Origin: Palsa-892 sp035556215
Lineage (GTDB): Bacteria > Pseudomonadota > Alphaproteobacteria > Rhizobiales > Xanthobacteraceae
Direction: 5' to 3'
Assembly (NCBI GenBank): GCA_035556215.1
Contig: DATMFI010000027.1
Span: 62,001-126,000 of the forward strand
DNA: 64,000 bases
Position numbers and translations under genes: made by a program. How positions within the stretch are numbered: position 1 is the stretch's first letter; every line of letters starts with the position of its first letter. Below the pieces are notes generated by a model. It was not told the DNA's origin and did no database searches. It saw only the letters and a program-made list of their open reading frames with translations. Of the stretch, positions 18,160-27,486 are shown piece by piece.

Positions 18160-20027
18160 TTTTCCATTACTCCGCCGAGATAGGCTTCCTGCACGACCGC
18201 GTTGCTCTTGATCTGTTCGGGCGTGCCCTCAACGAGCACGCGGCCTTCCTGAAGAACAGTGACATGCTCGACCAGCTCGAAGAGCGAGTCCATGTCGTGG
18301 TCGATGATGATCATGGTGCGCCCCTTGCTGATCGATTTCAGGAGCTTCACGGTTTCGACACGCTCGCGCGGGCTCATGCCGGCGAGCGGCTCGTCGAGCA
18401 ACAGAAGGCTCGGCGAATTGGCGAGCGCAAGACCGATCTCGAGGCGGCGCTTCTCGCCGTAAGCAAGCTCGGAAACCGGCGTGTTCTCACGTTCGGTCAG
18501 ATTGACCATCGCGAGCGTATGTTCGACCTGTTCATTGAGGCCGGGGATATTGGCCGGGTTCTTGAAGAGATCGAGCTTGAACTTGCCCCGCAGCTCGGCG
18601 AGCACGGCGACTTCCACGTTCTCGCGCACCGTGAGTTTCGTGAACAGCTGATTGACCTGATAGCTCTTGGTAAGGCCAAGCTGGCAGACGTCGGTGACAT
18701 TCTTGCCGGTGATATCGTTGCCTTCAAAAATGATCTGTCCTGATGTCGGCATTACTTCGCAGGTCAGCATCTTGAAGAAGGTGGATTTGCCGGCGCCATT
18801 CGGGCCGATAATGCCGCGCAGCTCGCCGTAGTTGACGGTGAAGTCGATGTCGCTGTTCGCGGCAATGCCGCCGTAGTGCTTCGTCAGACCCTTTGCTTGC
18901 AGGATCGGACCTTTATAGCCCTCGGGAGCCCGGCGATGCGGAGGCATCGGCTCAGCTTCCGGTACTTTCTCCACAGCTGCTTCGGCCGCTGCCTGTTCTT
19001 CAAGCGCGGTAATGCCGGGTTGCGGCGTTTCCTCGACAGGCTCGGCAGGAGTCTTTTTGCCTGCAATCAGATTGTAGAGGTCGGCGATACCGCCGATCAG
19101 GCCGCGGCGCAGGAAGCAAACCAACAGCACAAACACGACGCCGAGCACGAGCTTCCAGGCCGCGCCGAGGTCAAGCGCCGCCTGCAGGAAGTCCTGCAGG
19201 AACAGCCAGACCGCGGCGCCGAGCAGGGGGCCGAACAGCGTGCCGATGCCGCCGATCGCTGCCTGCATGACCAGTTGGCCCGAGGTGTCGAACATGAAGG
19301 CGTCGGGCGGCATGAAGGCTTGCATGACGCCGAGGAGGCCGCCGGCAAAGCCGGCGTAAGCCGCGGCGATCACGAAAGCAGTCAGCTTGTAGCCGTGGAT
19401 ATTGTGCCCGACCGCGGAAGCGCGGAGCGGATTGTCTCGGATGGCGCTCAGGATCGAGCCGACCGGCGAGCGGACGATCCGCAGTGCAATGACGATGCCG
19501 ATGAAATAGCAGAGCGCCAGGAACTGATAGAGCGACCAGCCGCTGGTAAATTCGAGCTTGATGAAGCCGAGATCGAAGCTCGGCGAAGGCACGCCCGGAA
19601 GGCCGTTTTCACCGCCCGTCCATTCGGACAGCGGATTGAATTCGACGAAGAAAAAGACTTCGGCGATCGCGATCGTGATCATCGCGAAGTAGATGCCTGT
19701 CCGGCGAAGCGCAATCAGGCCCACGAGATAGCCGACAATGGCGGCGGCAATGGCGCCAATAAAAATCGCGGTGACGACGTGCGGAAAGCCGGTGCGCGTC
19801 AGCAGATAGGCAGCAACAAAACCGCCGGTGCCGTAGAACGCCGACTGACCGAAGGAGAGGAGGCCGGTAAAACCGAACAGGATGTCGAAACCGATCCCGA
19901 ACAGGCCCCAAACCAGAATTCGGTTCACCGTATTCGGCGCAAAACCGAGATAGGGCAAGATGAACGGTGCAACAATCAGGCCGAGAGCCGTCAGCGTTTC
20001 GATGAGATAAGGGCGTTGTTTTAACAT
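18156..20027 (-). CDS. Fused ABC permease (LivM) and ATPase (LivG)
   Basis: One 623-residue polypeptide joins two normally separate subunits. Residues 1-320 are a LivM-type permease with about eight or more membrane segments (FGFTGLLSFGQSAFYG). Residues 321-372 are an Ala/Glu/Pro-rich linker. Residues 373-623 are a LivG ATPase with Walker A GPNGAGKST (408-416), the LivG-type signature AYGEKRRLEIG and Walker B LLLLDEPLAG. The frame is continuous, so this is a true fusion, not a missed stop. Such LivM-LivG fusions occur in rhizobia. It is 15 bases downstream of livH. Confidence 0.92.
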
Positions 20028-20042
20028 TATAGAACCCGTGTC

Positions 20043-20918
20043 TTATTCGCGGCCTTGCGTGCCGAACAGCCCATAGGGCCTCAACACGAGGACCAGCGTC
20101 ATGGCTGCGAACAGCATCACGTAGGCGTAACCGGGGTTCACCATGGAGGTGAGGCTGATGATTTCGCCGGCGATCAACCCGCCGATAATGGCGCCGGGGA
20201 ACGACCCGACGCCTCCGATCACCACGACGACGAAAGTCTGCACGAGGATCGCTTCGCCCATGTCAGGCGTAAGAGATACGACCGGCGCATTGACGATGCC
20301 GGCAAAGCCCGCGGCCATAGCGCCGATGCCGAAAACCAGCATGAAGACGCGATAGACATTGATGCCGAGCGAGTCGACCATCACCGAGTCTTCAATACCG
20401 GCACGTACAATCATGCCGATGCGCGTGCGGTAAAGAACGATGAAGAGGACAAACAGCGCGATGGCAACGATGCCGACCAGTGCCAGGCGGTAGGTCGGAT
20501 AGAACATGAAGCCAAGCGACGTAATGCCGGAAAAAATCGCGGGCGAAGGCACGGTCTGCGACAAGCTGCCGAAGAAGAAGCGGACGATTTCGACCAGGCA
20601 CATGCCGATGCCGAAGGTGACCAGCAACTGATCCTCGGGCGGGCGCGTGTAAAAGTGCCGGATAATGACGCGCTCCATCAGGATGCCAGCGAACATCACG
20701 AAGAGCGAGCCGGCGGCAACCGCGACGATGAAGGATTGCGTGTAGGTGTAGGCGACAAAACCGGCGTAGCCGCCGAGCATGAACATCGCACCGTGCGCGA
20801 GATTCAGAACACCCAGCGTGCCGTAGATAATCGTCAGGCCCGATGAAATCAGCGCGAGCAGAATCCCGAGGACGAGCCCGTTGAATGCTTGCGAAACGAA
20901 ATTTGCCCAGTTGATCAC
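20043..20918 (-). CDS. livH: Branched-chain amino acid-type ABC transporter permease
   Basis: The first permease of the importer, about 291 residues with around eight hydrophobic segments and the LivH hallmark GLTIIYGTLGVLNLAHGA near residue 30. It pairs with the LivM domain encoded next. The open frame begins at a GTG at 20933 without a ribosome site; the GTG at 20918, behind GGGCGGG, gives the more usual MINWANFVSQ start and is preferred. A 156-base gap containing a strong hairpin separates it from the binding-protein gene. Confidence 0.92.
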   Translation of the reverse strand: MINWANFVSQAFNGLVLGILLALISSGLTIIYGTLGVLNLAHGAMFMLGGYAGFVAYTYTQSFIVAVAAGSLFVMFAGILMERVIIRHFYTRPPEDQLLVTFGIGMCLVEIVRFFFGSLSQTVPSPAIFSGITSLGFMFYPTYRLALVGIVAIALFVLFIVLYRTRIGMIVRAGIEDSVMVDSLGINVYRVFMLVFGIGAMAAGFAGIVNAPVVSLTPDMGEAILVQTFVVVVIGGVGSFPGAIIGGLIAGEIISLTSMVNPGYAYVMLFAAMTLVLVLRPYGLFGTQGRE

Positions 20919-20953
20919 TTGTTTCCCGCCCACGAATTATTTGCAAGTGACGA

Positions 20954-20986
20954 CGCCGACCATCGCCCCCAGCGATTCCGTCGGCG
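20954..20986 (-). other. Intercistronic stem-loop between binding protein and permease genes
   Basis: CGCCGAC/GTCGGCG outer arms enclose an inner ATCGC/GCGAT stem. On the minus strand no T run follows, so it more likely stabilises the upstream mRNA end or attenuates. That would let the binding protein be made in excess of the membrane parts, as is usual for ABC importers. Confidence 0.5.
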
Positions 20987-21074
20987 CCGCTTTTTTGCAG
21001 TGTGGCTGATAATTATTCGGGCCGACACCTGATACTAAGTCGTATCGGATGCCGGCGCCGTGTTCAGCGAGCGA

Positions 21075-22448
21075 TCAGGTGTAGTCGCCGAGCTTGCAGC
21101 CGAACGCATCCGGCTTCTGCATGACGCCTTCGCCCGGAACCGTCTCGATGAGTTCCCAGAAATCTTCCTTGTTCTTCATGTCCTTCGGCGCTTTGCCGCG
21201 GACAATGAAGACCGGACGGACGCACTGGTGGTCCTCAGGACGATAACGCACGTCGCCGACGAGCGACGGAATCGTTTCACCCTTTTCCCAGGTCTTGATG
21301 ACGGCCGGCGGATAGAAGGTGCCGGCTTCCTCGACCATGCGAGCCCAGTGAGCGAAGCTGATGTAGGCGTTCTCGGCGCCCCATTCGGGGTGATAGCCGA
21401 ACTTCTTCTTGAACTCGTCATTGAACATTTTGGCGAGCGGATACTTGTCTTCGAGCGTCCACCAGTAGTCGGTCGCGGCATAGACGCCGGCCAACAGTCC
21501 GCCGCCGACTTCCGGCGCCAGGAACGGGATCTGGTAGGGCACCACGAGCTTCATCTTGTCGAGGATGCCGAACTTCTGCGCCTGCTGGATCGACAGCACC
21601 GCGTCGCGGCCCCAGTTGACGTTGATGAGAACGTCGGCGCCGGAGTTGGCGACGTTAAGCAGGTAGGAGCTGAAGTCAGGTGCGCCGAGCGGCGAGACCT
21701 GATCGGTCACCTGTGTCCAGCCGGCATTCTTGGTGAGGTAGTCGTTCACCGACTTCGTCACCGTGTGGCCGTAGGTGTAGTCCGGCGTCATGAACGCGGC
21801 TTTCTTGTTCTTGCCGAACTGCTTCACGAGCACGGGGCCGATCGCGTTCGCCGCCGTCTCGCCGTAGAAGTTCTGGCGGAAGCCGTAACGCACGCAATCC
21901 TTGCCGGTCGTGTCGTTGGAGCCGGAGATGCCGGCGACGTAAAGAACATGCTCGCGCTGGGCGAGCTTGTTGGTGGCGACGGCCACGGCCGACGACGTCG
22001 AACCGGTCAGCAGCACAGCCTTGTTCTCGGTGATCGCGCGCTGATGCGCCTGCACCGCGATGTTCGGCTTGGCGCCGGAATCCGCGACGATCATCTTTAC
22101 TTCTTTGCCGAGCACGCCCTTTTTGGTCTTGGGCGAAATCTTCTTCAGAAGCTCATGACCGGAATTGATGTGTTCGACGGCGAGCTGCCAGCCCTTGAGT
22201 TCGTCTTCACCCTGCACGGCGTAGGCACCGGTGCGTGGCACGGCGATGCTGACGAAAACTTCGTTGCCCGTCGAGCCGGCAGGCCAGGTTCCGATCGGCG
22301 CTTCGTTCGCAGCCTTTGCCGTTGCGAAGACGAACGGCGTCTTGCTGCTTAGAGAAAGAGCGCCGATGCCGGCACCTGTCATCGCCGCCTGTTTCAAAAG
22401 TGTGCGGCGCGAAAAGCCCTTATTTGTAGGTGTTTTCTTTGATGTCAC
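21075..22448 (-). CDS. ABC transporter periplasmic binding protein (LivJ/Peripla_BP_6 type), Tat-exported
   Basis: A 457-residue solute-binding protein that should deliver ligand to the LivH/LivMG/LivF complex. The N-terminus carries a twin-arginine motif (FSRRTLLK) and a hydrophobic stretch ending near ATAKA, so it is probably exported folded by the Tat pathway. The mature part has the type 1 periplasmic-binding fold features PRTGAYAVQGEDELKGWQLA and SDGAK-like VADSGAKPN. The start is GTG behind a strong GGGAGG. It is larger than E. coli LivJ, and the ligand is not evident. Confidence 0.9.
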   Translation of the reverse strand: MTSKKTPTNKGFSRRTLLKQAAMTGAGIGALSLSSKTPFVFATAKAANEAPIGTWPAGSTGNEVFVSIAVPRTGAYAVQGEDELKGWQLAVEHINSGHELLKKISPKTKKGVLGKEVKMIVADSGAKPNIAVQAHQRAITENKAVLLTGSTSSAVAVATNKLAQREHVLYVAGISGSNDTTGKDCVRYGFRQNFYGETAANAIGPVLVKQFGKNKKAAFMTPDYTYGHTVTKSVNDYLTKNAGWTQVTDQVSPLGAPDFSSYLLNVANSGADVLINVNWGRDAVLSIQQAQKFGILDKMKLVVPYQIPFLAPEVGGGLLAGVYAATDYWWTLEDKYPLAKMFNDEFKKKFGYHPEWGAENAYISFAHWARMVEEAGTFYPPAVIKTWEKGETIPSLVGDVRYRPEDHQCVRPVFIVRGKAPKDMKNKEDFWELIETVPGEGVMQKPDAFGCKLGDYT

Positions 22449-22538
22449 AGCATCCTCCCAAATCTGTTTCTTCTAAATTGAGAATCCAGTGGGAGGTAAT
22501 TTGACTGCCTTTAGTAGGGCTAGCTTTGCTCAAGATTA

Positions 22539-22552
22539 TTGATGCAGATTAA
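22539..22552. promoter_or_regulatory. Candidate FNR/FixK-type binding site
   Basis: TTGATGCAGATTAA differs by one base from the FNR/FixK consensus TTGAT-N4-ATCAA. It lies in the 142-base divergent gap between the liv operon and the Crp/Fnr-family gene, 38 bases before the latter's start codon. It could be an autoregulatory or liv-controlling operator. This is motif-based inference. Confidence 0.4.
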
Positions 22553-22590
22553 TAGACTAAAGACGGCTGCAGTTCTTTTAGAAGGACATC

Positions 22591-23403
22591 ATGCACGGTC
22601 CGGTCCGGGTCATTCCGGGGAGCAGATACGACGATCCGTTGTTCGCGCGGCTCGAGCGCTATCTCGACTTGAGCTCGACCGACGTCGACATGCTGCGCTC
22701 GCTGATCGAAACGGAAATCACCGTAAAGAAGCGCCGCGATCTTGTCGTCGACGGTTACGAGTTTCGCAAGCTTTGCTTCATCCGGGATGGTTTCGCGGCG
22801 CGCTACAAGCTGCTGCACAACGGCAAGCGGCAGATCATCAATCTTCTGGTGCCGGGCGACGTTGTCGGCCTGCCGGGCAGTTTTCATGACCGCGCGACTT
22901 ATTCCGTCGTGGCGGTCAGCGAGCTCAAGCTCCAGATTTGCCCGCTCGATGCCTATGTAGAGCTGTGTTACCGGCGGCCGAAATTTGGCCTCGCGTTGAG
23001 CTGGCTGGCGGTCGAGGAGGCGACGGCACACGCCGACAGGATCGTCGATATCGGGCGCAGGACCTCGATCGAGCGGCTTGCGCGCTTCCTGCTCGAGATT
23101 CATGCACGCCTGCTGATTTGCGGCCGCGCGACCGAGGACGGCTTCGAGCTTTGCTTCTCGCAAGAGATCGTCAGCGATACGCTTGGCCTTAGCGTGCCGC
23201 ACCTCAATCGCATGTTCGCACGGCTCCGCTCGGACGGTTTGATTACGCTGCAGGATCGATACGTAAAGTTTTGCAATCTGAAGGGCGTGCAGGCGCTGGC
23301 GCATTTCCGGCCGGTAAATCTCACGCGCATTCCCGACCATAATCAGTTGCTATCGGAAAAATCGGAATCCCGGCGTGTTTTCAAAGCCCGGGGGATTCGC
23401 TAG
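22591..23403 (+). CDS. Crp/Fnr-family transcription regulator
   Basis: A 270-residue DNA-binding regulator. The N-terminal half is a cyclic-nucleotide-binding-type beta barrel (about residues 35-150, FIRDGFAARYKLLHNGKRQ). A dimer helix follows, then a winged helix-turn-helix near residues 190-240 (SDTLGLSVPHLNRMFARLR). There is no N-terminal cysteine cluster, so it is not an oxygen sensor of the Fe-S FNR kind, and the effector is unknown. GAAGGAC precedes the ATG. It diverges from the ABC importer operon and may regulate it. A basic tail of about 30 residues follows the helix-turn-helix. Confidence 0.88.
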   Translation: MHGPVRVIPGSRYDDPLFARLERYLDLSSTDVDMLRSLIETEITVKKRRDLVVDGYEFRKLCFIRDGFAARYKLLHNGKRQIINLLVPGDVVGLPGSFHDRATYSVVAVSELKLQICPLDAYVELCYRRPKFGLALSWLAVEEATAHADRIVDIGRRTSIERLARFLLEIHARLLICGRATEDGFELCFSQEIVSDTLGLSVPHLNRMFARLRSDGLITLQDRYVKFCNLKGVQALAHFRPVNLTRIPDHNQLLSEKSESRRVFKARGIR

Positions 23404-23504
23404 CGGCGCCTATCAGGACGACTGCACATTATAACGCGTCGCAGCCGGGAACCTTCGCAGGTATAGGCCATCCAATGGGTAATGTGCAGCAGAGGATTAC
23501 GCCC

Positions 23505-24194
23505 ATGCGCCCCATGCCCAGTACAAAGGCCGAGGCTGCGTTAGACGAGCGAGAACTTGCCCAGCGTTCGCTCGCGCGCGACGATCAGGCCTTCCGCATC
23601 ATCATGTCGCGATATAACCGGCGGCTGTACCGGATCGCGCGCGGTATAGTGCGCAATGACAGCGATGCCGAAGACGTCGTGCAGGAGGCCTATGTGAAGG
23701 CTTTCATGCATCTCGCCGATTTTCGCGGCGAGGCGAGCCTGGCGACCTGGCTATCGCGCATCACCATCAACGAAGCGCTCGGCCGACTGCGCCGCAAGCG
23801 GACGAGGAAGGAGGTCGCCCAGATTGATGATCAGCGAACGCAGGCCGAAATCATCCCATTCCCGCAAATGACCACGCAGGAAGATCCCGAGAAGACAATG
23901 GCCCAACGCCAGATTTTGCAGCTCGTCGAACAGGCGACGGATAATCTGCCTGAAAATTTTCGCCTGGTATTCATTACGCGCGTGATCGAGGGAATGAATG
24001 TCGAGGAGACCGCAGAAATTCTCGGCATTCCGCCTGAAACGGTAAAGACGAGACTGCACCGCGCGCGCAAGCTCGTGCGCGAGCAACTCGACAAACAGAT
24101 CGGCCCGGTGCTGATGGATGCATTTCCGTTCGCCGGCAAGCGCTGCGAGCGCGTGACCGAGGCCGTGCTGCGGCGACTCGGATTCCCGGTCTGA
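23505..24194 (+). CDS. ECF-type RNA polymerase sigma factor
   Basis: A sigma-70 family factor of about 229 residues. Region 2 carries YNRRLYRIARGIVRND, DAEDVVQEAYVKAF and LATWLSRITINEALGRLRR. Region 4 carries LPENFRLVFITRVIEGM and the helix-turn-helix EETAEILGIPPETVKTRLHR. A 35-residue C-terminal extension with one cysteine follows region 4. The frame opens at 23475, but the ATG at 23505 has AGAGGA eight bases upstream and is preferred. No anti-sigma factor gene is adjacent, so its control is not evident. Confidence 0.9.
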   Translation: MRPMPSTKAEAALDERELAQRSLARDDQAFRIIMSRYNRRLYRIARGIVRNDSDAEDVVQEAYVKAFMHLADFRGEASLATWLSRITINEALGRLRRKRTRKEVAQIDDQRTQAEIIPFPQMTTQEDPEKTMAQRQILQLVEQATDNLPENFRLVFITRVIEGMNVEETAEILGIPPETVKTRLHRARKLVREQLDKQIGPVLMDAFPFAGKRCERVTEAVLRRLGFPV

Positions 24195-24280
24195 CCCGGG
24201 AACCATTTCAAGCAGGGCCCATCTAACTGACGTCTATCACCCGCTGGCACAGCAATGCAGCCGGCAAGAGGAGACGTCAT

Positions 24281-24895
24281 ATGAGTTCGAATGTGCGCGC
24301 GCTCGAAAGAGCCGCTTCCCGCACTGAGATAACGAAGCCGGCGCGATCCGAAGTGGAAGATGCTTTTCGGATGATCCTGCGCTGGGCGGGTGAAGACCCC
24401 GAGCGAGAAGGGCTTGTGGAAACGCCGGCGCGTGCCGTGCGAGCGATGGAGGAATTCTTCTCCGGCTATGCGCAGAACCCGGCGGAGCTTCTGAAGAAGA
24501 CGTTCTCTGAAATCGAGGGCTATGACGAAATGGTGGTGTTGCGCGGTGTGCGTTTCAACAGCCATTGCGAGCATCACATTGCGCCTATCTCCGGCAAGGC
24601 GTGGGTTGCCTATGTGCCGAGCGGGCGCGTTGTCGGCATTAGCAAGCTCGCGCGGGTCGTCGAAATCTATTCAAAACGCTTGCAAACACAGGAAAAACTG
24701 ACGGCACAGGTCGCCAATACGATCGACGAGGTGCTGAAGCCGCGCGGCGTCGGCGTCATCATCAAGGCCTCGCATCACTGCATGATTACGCGCGGCGTCC
24801 AGAAGCCGGACACCGATCTCGTGACAAGCCGGATGCTCGGCTGCTTCCGCAGCGATCCCTTGCTGCGGCAGGAATTTGTGCGTCTCGCGGAGTGA
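24281..24895 (+). CDS. folE: GTP cyclohydrolase I
   Basis: Converts GTP to 7,8-dihydroneopterin triphosphate, the first step of folate (and queuosine precursor) synthesis. The 204-residue protein has the zinc-site motifs FNSHCEHH and SHHCMITRGVQKP, so it is the zinc-dependent type IA enzyme, and the substrate motif GISKLARVVEIYSKRLQTQE. The first 20 residues are variable. A strong AGAGGAGA ribosome site precedes the ATG. It stands 19 bases before the Rieske oxidoreductase gene and is probably co-transcribed with it. Confidence 0.95.
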   Translation: MSSNVRALERAASRTEITKPARSEVEDAFRMILRWAGEDPEREGLVETPARAVRAMEEFFSGYAQNPAELLKKTFSEIEGYDEMVVLRGVRFNSHCEHHIAPISGKAWVAYVPSGRVVGISKLARVVEIYSKRLQTQEKLTAQVANTIDEVLKPRGVGVIIKASHHCMITRGVQKPDTDLVTSRMLGCFRSDPLLRQEFVRLAE

Positions 24896-24914
24896 ACGAG
24901 AAGTGAGCGGGAAC

Positions 24915-26462
24915 ATGGAACAAACAATTCCGGCAGGGCCCGATCTCACGCTTGGCGTCGGTCCTGAAGCGTTTGCCGATGGCAAGCTCCTTGGTCATGT
25001 CGGCGGTGAGGAGGTGCTACTAGTGCAGGGTAGGGGCGGCGTATTCGCTGTCGGCCCCTATTGCAGCCATTACCACGCGCCGCTTGCCGAAGGCGTGGTT
25101 GTCGAAAACAGCATTCGCTGCCCATGGCATCATGCCTGTTTCGATTTGCGCAGTGGTGAAGCGACATGTGCGCCGGCGTTCAGTGCGCTTGACGCATGGC
25201 ATGTTGAAGAGCGGGGCGGGCGCTTTTTCGTCTTTGCGAAGAAAAAAGCGAGAACAATCGCGCAATCGGCTGCGAATTCGAGCGTCAAGAATATCGTGAT
25301 CATAGGCGGTGGAGCTGCTGGTTTTGCCGCGGCGGAAATGTTGCGCCGGCTGAAATTTTCCGGCCGCATTACTGTCCTGAGCAGCGAAGCATCGGCTCCG
25401 GTGGACCGGCCCAATCTGTCCAAGGATTATCTCGCCGGAACAGCGCCAGAAGAATGGCTGCCGCTTCGCCCCGAGAGTTATTATCTCGATGCCGACATTC
25501 AGCTTCATCTGCAAACCGAAGTCATTCGGATCGACACTGCGGAGCAGCGAGTATTCGTCAAGAACCGCGGCAGCCTTTCATACGATCGGCTATTATTGGC
25601 GACAGGTGCCGAACCAGTACGGCTCGAAGTACCCGGTGCGAGTGAGCCTTACGTTCATGTCCTGCGCTCGCTGGCGGATTGCCGGGCGATCATTCGCGCG
25701 GCGAAAGACGCGCGGCGTGCGTTCGTCATCGGTGCAAGTTTTATCGGGCTGGAAACGGCAGCGGCGTTGCGCGCGCGCGGCCTTGAAGTGCATGTCGTGG
25801 CGCCGGAAAAACGCCCAATGGCGCGGATTTTTGGCGCCGAGATGGCGGATGCCATCCGCGCTTTGCATGAAGAACACGGCGTCGTTTTCCATCTTGGGCA
25901 GAATGTCGCTTCGCTTGCTGGCGGCATGGTGAAACTCGCGAATGGCGAGTCGTTCGCGACAGATCTGGTGATTGTCGGCATCGGCGTGCGGCCACGGCTT
26001 GCGCTTGCCGAACAGGCCGGGATCGCGATCAATCATGGCGTGACGGTCAATCAATTCCTGGAAACGAGCGTGCCGGGCATTTTCGCAGCAGGTGACATCG
26101 CGCGCTGGCCGGACCCGCATTCAAACGAAAATATCCGCGCCGAGCATTGGGTTGTCGCCCAGCGGCAAGGACAGGTGGCGGCAATGAATATGTTGGGCGC
26201 ACGAAAGGCGTTCGAGGCCGTGCCGTATTTCTGGAGCCAGCATTACGACATTCCGATTAACTATGTCGGACATGCCGAAGAGTGGGACGACGTCGAGATC
26301 GAAGGCGACATCCGTGCAAAGGATTGTCTGCTGCGTTACCGGAAAGACGGCCGCATCTGCGCGGTTGCGTCGATCTTCCGGGACACTGCCAATTTGCAAG
26401 CGGAAATAGAAATGGAACGGAATACGGCCGCGAAACAGGTCTTGCGTATTCGCGCCGTCTGA
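24915..26462 (+). CDS. Rieske-domain FAD/NAD(P)-dependent oxidoreductase (AIF-like)
   Basis: A 515-residue fusion flavoprotein. Residues 1-115 are a Rieske [2Fe-2S] domain with ligands in CSHYHAPL and CPWHHACFD. The rest is a pyridine nucleotide-disulfide oxidoreductase with FAD motif IVIIGGGAAGFAAAEML, NAD(P)-binding motif FVIGASFIGLETAAALRARG, the second FAD motif IFAAGDIA and a C-terminal reductase-like domain. This matches AIFM3-type proteins and ferredoxin reductases of dioxygenase systems. The electron acceptor is unknown, and no oxygenase is adjacent. The ATG at 24915 is chosen over a longer frame that would overlap folE. Confidence 0.9.
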   Translation: MEQTIPAGPDLTLGVGPEAFADGKLLGHVGGEEVLLVQGRGGVFAVGPYCSHYHAPLAEGVVVENSIRCPWHHACFDLRSGEATCAPAFSALDAWHVEERGGRFFVFAKKKARTIAQSAANSSVKNIVIIGGGAAGFAAAEMLRRLKFSGRITVLSSEASAPVDRPNLSKDYLAGTAPEEWLPLRPESYYLDADIQLHLQTEVIRIDTAEQRVFVKNRGSLSYDRLLLATGAEPVRLEVPGASEPYVHVLRSLADCRAIIRAAKDARRAFVIGASFIGLETAAALRARGLEVHVVAPEKRPMARIFGAEMADAIRALHEEHGVVFHLGQNVASLAGGMVKLANGESFATDLVIVGIGVRPRLALAEQAGIAINHGVTVNQFLETSVPGIFAAGDIARWPDPHSNENIRAEHWVVAQRQGQVAAMNMLGARKAFEAVPYFWSQHYDIPINYVGHAEEWDDVEIEGDIRAKDCLLRYRKDGRICAVASIFRDTANLQAEIEMERNTAAKQVLRIRAV

Positions 26463-26490
26463 ACTGCTCGAAAGAGAATTGCGCAAAAAG

Positions 26491-26528
26491 AAAAGGCCAA
26501 GCCCCGAAAGGCTCGGCCTTTTTGTTTC
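26491..26528. terminator. Bidirectional intrinsic terminator
   Basis: AAGGCC-A-AGCC pairs with GGCT-C-GGCCTT (one mismatch). TTTTT follows on the plus strand, and the minus strand reads TTTTCTTTTT past the stem. It serves the Rieske oxidoreductase gene from the left and the HU-like gene from the right. Confidence 0.85.
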
Positions 26529-26545
26529 GGGCCACGCGAAGCGGT

Positions 26546-26842
26546 TTAGATCGCTTCCTTGAGTTCCTTCGCGGCGCGGAAGGCGACTTTCTTGCTGGCC
26601 TTGATCTGGATCGGTTCGCCGGTCGCAGGATTACGGCCCATGCGGGCAGCGCGCTTGCGGACCTGGAGTACACCGAGACCCACCAGACGAATGCGCTCAC
26701 CCTTCTTGAGATGGCCGACGATGGAGTCGACAATGTCGTTCATCAGTGTCTCAGCCTGCTTCTTCGGCATGTCATGCCGTTCCGCCAGTTTGGCGGCGAT
26801 GTGCTTCAGCGTGACGGTCGTAACCTTTGGAGACGTGGACAT
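26546..26842 (-). CDS. HU/IHF-family DNA-binding protein, second copy
   Basis: A 98-residue relative of HU. It has the core GERIRLVGLGVLQVRKRAAR and the arm motif GRNPATGEPIQIKASKK with the intercalating Asn-Pro, and an N-terminal extension of about ten residues (MSTSPKVTTVT) relative to HU. The open frame runs to 26929, but the ATG at 26842, behind AAAGGGGG, is a better start. It differs clearly from hupB at 17019 and is unlikely to be IHF alpha or beta by context. It could be a specialised nucleoid protein. Confidence 0.88.
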   Translation of the reverse strand: MSTSPKVTTVTLKHIAAKLAERHDMPKKQAETLMNDIVDSIVGHLKKGERIRLVGLGVLQVRKRAARMGRNPATGEPIQIKASKKVAFRAAKELKEAI

Positions 26843-27275
26843 GGCTGCGTGACCCCCTTTTGCGGCTTGAGCCAGATTGCCTTCAGAAAAGGCCCTTTCA
26901 CCGACCAGACTTATGCGATTCGTGGGCATTTTCGCTACAGAAGAAGCGCATCATCCGCAGAAAACAGCGGTTTATCGAGGTTTTTGTATCGTTACAGTCC
27001 GGCGTGACAGAATTGGGTTAATGCACAGCAATATCAACGCGTTATGATGGATTTCTTGGCGCCGGAAGGAGCGCGGCCGCGCCGAAATGCGTCAACACGG
27101 CGCTTTTGGCGGTAGAAAGACAGCGTTTGCGAAGCCGATCTTTCGCGCGTTCGGGGGTGTGATCGGCTCTCTACACCTGCCGCGATTTCGCGTCTTGAAC
27201 AGAAAGACTGTTGCCGTTGATGCCATTTTCTTGACTTGCCGCAGCGCGCAGCTTAAGCGAGCGGCTCCCCAAGAA
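26843..27275. other. Intergenic region between the HU-like gene and tRNA-Asp
   Basis: 433 bases without a supported gene. The left part should hold the promoter of the minus-strand HU-like gene. On the right, TTGACT (27231-27236) with TAAGCG (27254-27259) at 17 bases is a possible promoter for tRNA-Asp. An open frame at 27087-27461 runs straight through the tRNA and is not credible. Confidence 0.4.
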
Positions 27276-27352
<77 letters not shown>

Positions 27353-27486
27353 GTTCACGGATGCCGAACTGGTTTTCAGGCGCAAACCGCGCCGACATTA
27401 CAAAAAGAAAATCATAATCGCACTTGTGCCGCCCTATTGCGGACATGAGTTGCCGCGTTGATATCGCCGTAACATAGGGGACGGCC

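Noticed and set aside
22539..22889. Open frame beginning at TTG 22539, overlapping the Crp/Fnr gene
   Set aside because: Out of frame with the clearly coding regulator and lacking features; the start coincides with the FNR-like box by chance.
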